Positions 57,515 to 64,000 of a stretch of DNA of 64,000 bases are shown here, piece after piece (within the stretch, counting starts at the first letter, position 1; each line of letters begins with the position of its first letter). Location: the NCBI GenBank assembly GCA_030998015.1, contig JARWMV010000240.1:930001-994000 (forward strand). Reading direction: 5' to 3'. The notes below the pieces were generated by a model, which saw nothing but the letters and a program-made list of their open reading frames with translations, did not search any database and had not been told where the DNA came from. The translations under genes and the position numbers were made by a program. This DNA comes from Ceratorhiza oryzae-sativae. Lineage: Eukaryota > Basidiomycota > Agaricomycetes > Cantharellales > Ceratobasidiaceae.

Positions 57515-60500
57515 GCTCAAACCGTGCCAGGGGGGCGGTCTTGGGCGCTATGTTACAAAATGCGCATAATGAAAATAAAAATATGGAAATGGAATGTATG
57601 TCGTTAGGAAACCAATCACAACTACAGTTTTTCTTTCATGCATTCCCTCTGCGCATAACCCCCGAACACAAGTCTGCATATAAGATGAAAAAATTCAACA
57701 GATGGGCCATGATCAACTCAGGGGCCACGTCAGTATTTATACATGAAGATTTGGTTAAACAATACCGTATTCCTACCGTTGCCCTAAAAACACCCAAGAA
57801 ACTGAGGGTAATCGATGGAAGGGAGATAGACTCTGGGTCTGTGACCCACTACTGCACCTTTGAGCTGTGCATTCAAGAGCACCGAGAGATCCTCAGTGCC
57901 TATGTTGTGAACATTGGCAAGAATGATTTAGTCCTGGGCATGTCATGGCTCAAATTCCATAACCCCAACATTGATTGGGATGGGAAAGACATGAAGTTCA
58001 ACTTGCCAATATGCCTGAAGCATTGCATCACAAAACCCTTGCACGTGCGTGCAAATGAACCTAAGGAGCTTCAGCTGGACTCCCTAGACTCCCTCCCAAC
58101 AAAATATAAAGAATTCCAGAAAATATTCACTGAAGAAGACGACGTCCAACCACTACCACCCCATAGAAAGTGGGATATGGAAATAGATTTAAAACCAGAT
58201 GCCAAGCCAAGGCATGGTCCCATATATAGCGTGGGTGTCAAGGAAGATGCAGAATTGCGCAAAACCTTGGATCGCCAACTGAAAGCAGGGCATATCAGAC
58301 CCTCAAGGTCACCAATGGCATCTCCAGTCATATTTGTCAAAAAGAAGAATGGGAAGCTGCGCATGTGCATCGACTACCGGCGGCTAAATGAAATGACTGT
58401 CTCCAATGTGTACCCGCTCCCACGCATCAATGATATTGTGGAAACTTTGCGTGGGGCAAAGATATTCACCAAGTTCAACCTAAAGTGGGGTTTCAACCTC
58501 ATACGAATTCGGGAAGGAGACGAATGGAAGGCCGCTTTCAAGACCAAATACGGGCTGTATGAGCCCCTAGTCATGCAATTTGGTCAAAAGAATGCACCAG
58601 GAACCTTCATGGCCATGATCCGAGAGGAATTCCAGGACATCGAAGGCATTTACGTTGTAATTTACATGGACGACATATTAGTATTCTCAAAGAACCAGGA
58701 AGAACACGATGAACATGTCAGAGAAGTCCTGTGCCGGCTTCAAAAGGCTGGTCTATACTGCACCCTGGAGAAATGCGTTTTTGACATCACTGAAGTGGAC
58801 TACCTGGGAATAGTAGTAACTCCCCAAGGGATTAAAGTAGACCCGGCCAAGGTCGAAAAGGCTGTTGAATGGCCAACCCCTACAAACCCAACCAAAGTCC
58901 TGGAAGGGTTGGGGTTTGCAAACTGGTTAAGGCACTTCATAAAAGACTTCTCAAAAATCACAAAATGTCTCTACAAACTTGTCAAGAAGGACACAAAGTG
59001 GGAATGGACAGAAGAAAGGGATCGGGCGTGGAATTTGCTAAAGCGGAAATTGAAAGAAGCACCCCTCCTAATTCAGCCGGAACCCAGCAAACCATTTATC
59101 TTAGAAACAGACGCCTCAGGCTATGCCACAGGTGCTGTTTTATTGCAATATGGAGAAGATGGAATGCTTCACCCAATCTCCTACTATTCCAAAGCAATGG
59201 TCCCAGCAGAAAGAAACTATGATATCTACAACAAAGAAATGCTGGCGATTATAAAAGCCCTCAAACACTGGCGTCACCTACTAGAAGGGGCTGAACACCC
59301 AGTAAACATTGTCTGTGACCACAAGAATCTGGAATACTGGAAGACAAACTGGCCACTGAATGGCCGAGTCACACGATGGCATGAGTTCCTGTCCAGGTTT
59401 GAATTCAAGATTCTATACATCGAGGGGGCAAAAAACAGCCGGGCAGACATACTCTCTAGGCTGTCAAGGCACATCCCGAAAGAGGGGGGTGAGAGCCAAG
59501 CTCTGCTGGCACAAAACCAATTTTTGGAATTAAAATCTCTGCAGCTACAAGCAATCACACCAGACCATGACCTGGAACAACTCATTAGGGACGCTATCCC
59601 AGGGGACGAGCACCTGTCAAAGGTGCTAAAAGCCCTAGACAACAATGAAAAAGTCAAAAATTGGGAATGGGATGAAGGACTTTTATGATACAAGGGCAGA
59701 ATCTATATCCCAAACAACAAAGAACTTCGCAAGCTGATCATGGAAAGCCGTCATGACAACCCAGCTGCAGGACACCCAGGACAGTTCAGAACATATGAAT
59801 TGTTAAACCGCAAATATACATGGTCATCAATGAGAAAATCAGTCAACGAATATGTCACACATTGTGAATCTTGTATAAGGAACAAGCACAGCAACCAGGT
59901 TCCCCCAGGGCTCCTAAACCCAATACCAGCACTGAAAAAACCTTGGGAAGAAATCACCTACGATCTGATCACAGGACTACCCCTGTCAGAAGGGTTCGAC
60001 GCTATATTCACAGTAGTCGACAGACTAACAAAAATGGTCCACTTTATCCCATGTCAGTCAGAGGCCAGTGCCATGGACTGCGCAAACTTGTTCCTAACCT
60101 ACGTATGGAAACTTCATGGACTACCACAGAAAACCATTTCAGACCATGGCCCCAACTTTGCATCCAAATTCCTAAGGCACTTGTATAAACGGCTAGACAT
60201 AAAACCCTCCTACTCTACAGCATATCACCCACAAACAGATGGCCAGTCAGAAAGGGCCAACCAAGTAGTAGAAGGGTACCTGAGACACTACGTATCAGAC
60301 CGGCAGGACAACTGGGTCTCACTCTTACCTCTGGCCGAATTTGCCTACAACAACGGCGTCAATGCCTCAACTGGCAAAACACCGTTCTTTGCAAACTATG
60401 GTTTCCATCCAAGGCTGGCAGTTGGAGACAAGGAGGAACAGGAATTCCCTGTAGCAGATAATCATGCAGAATGGCTTCAAAAGGGCCATGACGAACTCAA

Positions 60501-61041
60501 GGCTGCTCTGGAACTAGCAAACCAGAGGACCAAAGAATACTATGATTGGAAACATCATATCCCAGAAGTCATCAAGGTGGGAGACAGAGTCTGGCTTGAC
60601 ACCAAGAACATACACACACAACAGGCCTCCAGGAAATTGGCCCACAAGAGAGTTGGACCATTCAAGGTGGTAGCACAACACAGCACTCATGCCTTCAAAC
60701 TGGACTTGCCAGTAACCATGAAAATACATCCAGTATTTCATGTCTCACTCCTGACCAAACATAAAGACAACCCCTATGGCCGTCAGGTTCCCCCACCACC
60801 ACCTGTGGTAACCCCTGAAGGGGAAGAAGAGTTCGAAGTGGAACAGATCATAAAGTCACGATACAACAAAAGATCTAACGTCTTCAAATACTATGTCAAG
60901 TGGCTCAGCTATGACGAGCGACAATGGTTAACCTATGACGACCTGGTGAACGCACCAGAACTCATCGCCGACTATGTCAAGTCACATCCAAAGGCACCCC
61001 AGGACCCCCGTGCCTTGAAGGGGGGAAGTGTCACAAACTGA
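57511..61041 (+). pseudogene. pol: pol polyprotein of the chromovirus, with one in-frame stop and two lost catalytic Asp
   Basis: The frame runs from the ATG overlapping the gag stop to 61041, interrupted only by TGA at 59686-59688. Domains in order: aspartic protease (MINSGATSVFI, where DSGA is expected: Asp to Asn), reverse transcriptase (FTKFNLKWGF, motif A Asp to Asn; YMDDILVFS intact), RNase H (ETDASGYA, YNKEMLAI, CDHKNLEYW, RADILSR), integrase (HHCC zinc site H...H...CESC; D-D-E with ITYDLITGLP, SDHGPNF, GQSERANQ) and a C-terminal chromodomain (FEVEQIIKSR, YYVKWLSYDERQWLTYDDL). The chromodomain places it among chromoviruses and may target insertion to marked chromatin. The end of the frame passes through the polypurine tract and 13 nt into the 3' LTR. 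No frameshift is present. Protease, RT and full pol translation should all be defective in this copy. Confidence 0.92.
61017..61028 (+). promoter_or_regulatory. polypurine tract of the chromovirus
   Basis: A purine run ending GGGGGGAAG directly before the 3' LTR, the expected plus-strand primer site. It also encodes the last residues of pol (LKGG). Confidence 0.8.
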
Positions 61042-61405
61042 CACGCATACATCCATTCTACAATATTTTCTCGATTTACTACATTTTATGAGATCATCTT
61101 CAAAACATACTTGCCTTTTATGGTATATCTGTGTCATGTGACTCAGGGAGTGTCCCGGACCGGTAACCGAGATGTATTTCAACTCCGATGTGAAATTCTG
61201 CAGTTCCGCAGTTGCTTCTACTGCTTCTATCTCTTATCTGTCGTGACTCACTGTACGGACTTGTTTGTTATGATGTGGCTTGTACTATGTATATAAACCA
61301 GGTCAAGTTCGCAGAGGACTCCTCAAGAACTTGACCTCTCGTCAAATACAAGTTCTTTTACTTTTCGTACTATTTTCCTTGTTGCCTGACTTGTCGTCGT
61401 CGACA
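61029..61405 (+). repeat. 3' LTR of the chromovirus
   Basis: 377 bp, the same length as the 5' LTR, with six substitutions and no gap. The box-and-hairpin block is at 61290-61337. It is followed by the GTTTG duplication. Confidence 0.95.
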
Positions 61406-61410
61406 GTTTG

Positions 61411-61439
61411 ACCTATACCTTCAGGTTGTAGCTCTGACA
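61411..61439 (+). mobile_element. family B LTR, right part
   Basis: ACCTATACC to GGTTGTAGCTCTGACA matches the end of the solo family B LTR. It completes the copy begun at 53971. Confidence 0.85.
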
Positions 61440-61963
61440 GGGGGATGTCAAGATGAAGCAATCTGGGGGATCCAGAGCAGCTTCATGGCTGTATTTATAC
61501 TCCTCTATGTACATGATCACATAAGCATACATGATTTGGTATCAGTCAGCATGAATGGCAGATCAGTAAGCAAAGTGGAGGGAGTGAGTCAGCATGAATG
61601 GTGGATCAGTAAGCAGGTGATTGGCAGTTACTAATCCCTCTAGCCACCTCTGCAAAAACTGATAGTGTAATAAAACAAGAGGAAAGATCAGGGCATAATG
61701 ATGGATGATGATTCCTCCTAACACTGTGACACTGGCATCATTCAGCCTCATGACACCATGATCTTTCCCCCTGTTTTATTGCACCTCATGACACTGATTT
61801 ATGCTTCATTACACCCTGTGGTTTTTGCAGAGACATGATGAATGCACCATTAGTGGCTGACTGATCACATCAGTCAGCCCCATTACTCATCCAAAATACA
61901 ATATTAGTAAGATTTATAGTCATAGCCACCAGTTCCAGTCATGAGCCACCTTGGCTCATGACA
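61440..61963 (-). mobile_element. LTR, family D-like, minus orientation, 3' part cut by the family B element
   Basis: Read on the minus strand it starts TGTCATGAGCC-AAGGT-GGCTCATGAC, a perfect 10-bp inverted repeat. TATAAATA (61492-61499 reversed) is followed by nested stems ATGAAGC/GCTTCAT (61453-61459 with 61480-61486) and TCTGG/CCAGA. It stops where family B begins, so its end is missing. It shares the TGCTGACTGA-type motifs with the LTR at 63562. Confidence 0.6.
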
Positions 61964-62224
61964 GTCACACTGAAAATATGCTGAAATTTGGCACATTTAG
62001 GCCTTCATGGCTCCTGCTCCTGCTCCTGAATGCAGAAAGCAGGAATTCCACTGGGTTTTTGGCACTCTGGCAGTGTGCTGGCAGCTAGGGTCCTTCCTGC
62101 AAGTTCCCACAGCTGCTGGCATGCTCAGGAGGAGCAGGATGGGGTTTACACAGTGGAATTGCTGCATGGAGGCTTGCAGTGCATTTGGGACTGTCAAGAC
62201 CCCCCATTACTATCCTTTGGTCTT
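61964..62224. other. CpG-free repeat DNA without gene
   Basis: TG/CA-rich sequence between two LTRs in minus orientation. No coding content. Confidence 0.5.
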
Positions 62225-62759
62225 CCTTAAGTAGTGGCTATGTCAGTGGTGTTGTCTATTTCTATCTATTGTGTGTCTCTATTCTACAGTGTATGGTTGA
62301 GGTCCCTGTGGTGGACAAGATAAAGCAAGCTGAGGTCCTCCAGCTTGCTCCCTATTTCTTATATACTCCACAAGGCATGAGTCATACCTTTCCACAGTCT
62401 GCAGTGTTTACTGGTCACATGAGTGGTTTGGTCATGAGTAAACAGTGTGGATACCTCACATGATTGTCTATAACCCTTATGTAAGTTGCTCTTAGGGTTG
62501 TTGCAGCTCCAAATCTTATGGAGCCATGCAAGGTCCCAGGGTCATGTGATTTAAGTGCTGAGGTCATGTGATAACTCACTCCTCACTCCAAGTTACAATG
62601 GAGAGAATTGCAGGAGCAAGTTAGGTAACCACCATAAGCACTAGGATAAGCACTGAGGTCACATGACCTTGTTTATAGCTTGTTCAACTTAGGAGAAAAT
62701 GCTATAAACTATAGGCTAATTCTCTTGTTACATTATGGCTGTCTGTGCAGGTCATAACA
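62225..62759 (-). mobile_element. LTR, family C, diverged, minus orientation
   Basis: Read on the minus strand it starts TGTTATGACCTGCACAGACA and aligns with the family C LTR at 40139 (shared AGGTCATGTGACCTCAG, TGGTGGTTACC, CTTGGAGTGAGGAGTGAGTT). It has TATATAAG (62358-62365 reversed) and the stem AGCAAGCTG/CAGCTTGCT (62324-62332 with 62341-62349). The TCACGTGA boxes of the other copy are TCATGTGA or TCACATGA here: each CpG is lost. Confidence 0.65.
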
Positions 62760-63561
62760 TTTATACCTATAAATTAGTCAGTTTACACTGTGAAAGATTA
62801 AGACTACCTTGAGTGTTACTTGATTGCATTGCAACTATTTTGAGCCTTCTTACTCTAGTCTAAGAAGTGTTGAGTACAATTAAGTGTACACCAACATATC
62901 TACATTTGCTTAAGCTCTAGATATTCAAGTGTACCCTGACCTGTAACAATTGCTCTGCCTCTGTTGAGCTCAGCTCTGTCATTAGTCCTTGCAGTTAGTT
63001 ACTCTGCACATAGTCCTGTAGTGACTGCCATACACAAGTTTGCCTGTCCACATCACTAGTCCTGGTAAGTACCAACATAGACCAGGTAGCCCAGCCATAG
63101 CACATGAGATCTGCAAGACCACTACATAAGGGAGGCAAGCACTTCAGAGATACTCCCACACCATACAATTCATAAGACTATATGACAGACATACACCAGT
63201 AGACATCTTGTAGAAGGAAGCTGTTGGCAATTACAATAGTAGAACCAGGAATAGAACTCACACCTGTTGTGCCTTTAACTAGGCTCACAATGGCTACTTG
63301 TTACATATACTTGTTATTCATGGCCACTGACTATGCAGTAGCCCTAGCTATTAATTACATCCCTACACAACCAACACAAATGCATATGTTTAACAGGTAA
63401 ATGGCAAATTTCTTTGGTGACATCTCTAGTTACCATTGAGTGATTCAAAAAATACTACAACTCAGTAAACAGTGAGAAATGCAAACTGGGTGAAATACTT
63501 AAAACTCCTTGGCAAGATGCATACCTTATATCATTCAATGCACCTGAGCAAGCTGAGTCCA
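62760..63561. other. CpG-free AT-rich DNA, no gene recognised
   Basis: Probably decayed internal sequence of an LTR element. No open frame of interest. Confidence 0.45.
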
Positions 63562-64000
63562 TGTCATGAGCCACAATCAAGGTCTTGTGGCTAACCATCA
63601 TTTATTCTTGTGTTTACTATTTCTGTCTTGTGGCTTGACCACTCTTCCCCCATGAGTAAGCACCTCCAATTGCTTACTGAGCCACATCCTATTATTAGCC
63701 ACTCACTTACTGATCAACTGCCATTCACCTTACTCATCCTACTATTATTAGTTACTTGCTGACTGATGGATGTACTATTATTAGTAACAGGCTGACTGAT
63801 CACTGCAATTCATTCTTACTCATCCTGCATGTATGCTTAGTCACTCCCTTGGTTAGAATAGTATAAAAGCAAAGAGAGCAAGCTGGTCCACCCCAGCTTG
63901 CTGTACCTCATCAATTCCCCTCTAAAGCATCCAGTGTGAAGACAGTCCCTAGCTGACTTATTAGCTTAAGTAATGGCTAGAAGGGCTTTGAGTCAAGGCC
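63562..64000 (+). mobile_element. LTR, family D, cut by the right window edge
   Basis: It starts TGTCATGAGCCAC with a matching GTGGCT (6-bp stem, AGCCAC/GTGGCT). TATAAAAG (63862-63869) is followed by a perfect 10-bp stem AGCAAGCTGG (63877-63886) with CCAGCTTGCT (63893-63902). The end is outside the window. Confidence 0.6.

Larger units (their letters stand above)
54459..61405 (+). mobile_element. full-length Ty3/Gypsy chromovirus with chromodomain, target duplication GTTTG
   Basis: The element is 6,947 bp. Two 377-bp LTRs (54459-54835 and 61029-61405) bound it, and GTTTG flanks it (54454-54458 and 61406-61410). Internal order: putative self-primer binding site, extra leader frame, gag, pol (protease, RT, RNase H, integrase, chromodomain), polypurine tract. 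The LTRs are 98.4 percent identical (6 differences, all transitions at CpG), so the insertion is fairly young. It is disabled by two catalytic substitutions and one stop. It sits inside a family B LTR, so it is the younger of the two. Confidence 0.95.

Noticed and set aside
1..64000. CRISPR arrays, rRNA or tRNA genes, prokaryotic operons
   Set aside because: No regularly spaced short repeats with unique spacers, no rRNA core sequences and no clear tRNA cloverleaf were seen; introns show the DNA is eukaryotic.

Overview
This window is nuclear DNA of a filamentous basidiomycete, most likely an Agaricomycete close to Rhizoctonia. The evidence is: genes cut by many 50-60 nt GT-AG introns (a few GC-AG); two DUF6535-type multi-pass membrane proteins; a CYP63-like P450 with 13 exons; a tandem beta-sandwich single-pass membrane protein; a Crinkler-type effector; a short CaaX peptide gene resembling a basidiomycete pheromone precursor; and chromodomain Ty3/Gypsy and hAT elements. 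No rRNA, tRNA or CRISPR was recognised. Genus-level placement is inference.

Layout. About 1-37 kb is gene-bearing but sparse: the membrane beta-sandwich protein (2.6-4.5 kb, minus), DUF6535 protein A (7.7-11.1 kb, minus), the P450 (12.7-15.2 kb, minus), a small secreted crystallin-like protein (18.8-19.6 kb, plus), a LINE-like scrap (20.3 kb), the CaaX peptide gene (21.5 kb), a conserved-looking protein of unknown function (25.3-27.2 kb, plus), a 1-kb inverted repeat, DUF6535 protein B (28.7-31.3 kb, plus), a second inverted repeat (32.2-32.9 kb) and a concentrative nucleoside transporter (34.4-36.5 kb, plus). From 37 kb on the window is mostly mobile DNA: a degraded transposon gene with an LTR in it (37.3-41.3 kb), a hAT transposase gene with a solo LTR in an exon and a 1.5-kb foldback in an intron (41.9-46.8 kb), then two host genes (a CDF metal transporter at 48.1-50.4 kb and the Crinkler-like REase/kinase effector at 50.9-53.0 kb). 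After these come nested LTR elements: a complete 6,947-bp chromovirus (54459-61405, target duplication GTTTG) inside an LTR of a second family, then LTRs of two more families up to the right edge.

The main discoveries are in the LTR elements. The chromovirus carries 15 nt just after its 5' LTR that are exactly complementary to the stretch where its transcript should begin, the signature of Tf1-style self-priming. Every LTR family here with a visible TATA box has a perfect or near-perfect hairpin right after it, although the stems differ in sequence. The two chromovirus LTRs differ at six sites, all CpG transitions, and its three disabling lesions (protease Asp to Asn, RT Asp to Asn, one stop codon) each fit a CpG transition. 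The DNA from 61406 to 64000 has no CpG dinucleotide at all by eye. Together this points to cytosine methylation followed by deamination as the silencing mechanism.

At least nine apparent frameshifts in otherwise intact genes are explained by one missing base in a short homopolymer, so they look like sequencing or assembly errors rather than real pseudogenes. Exon coordinates are my own predictions from splice signals and reading frame.
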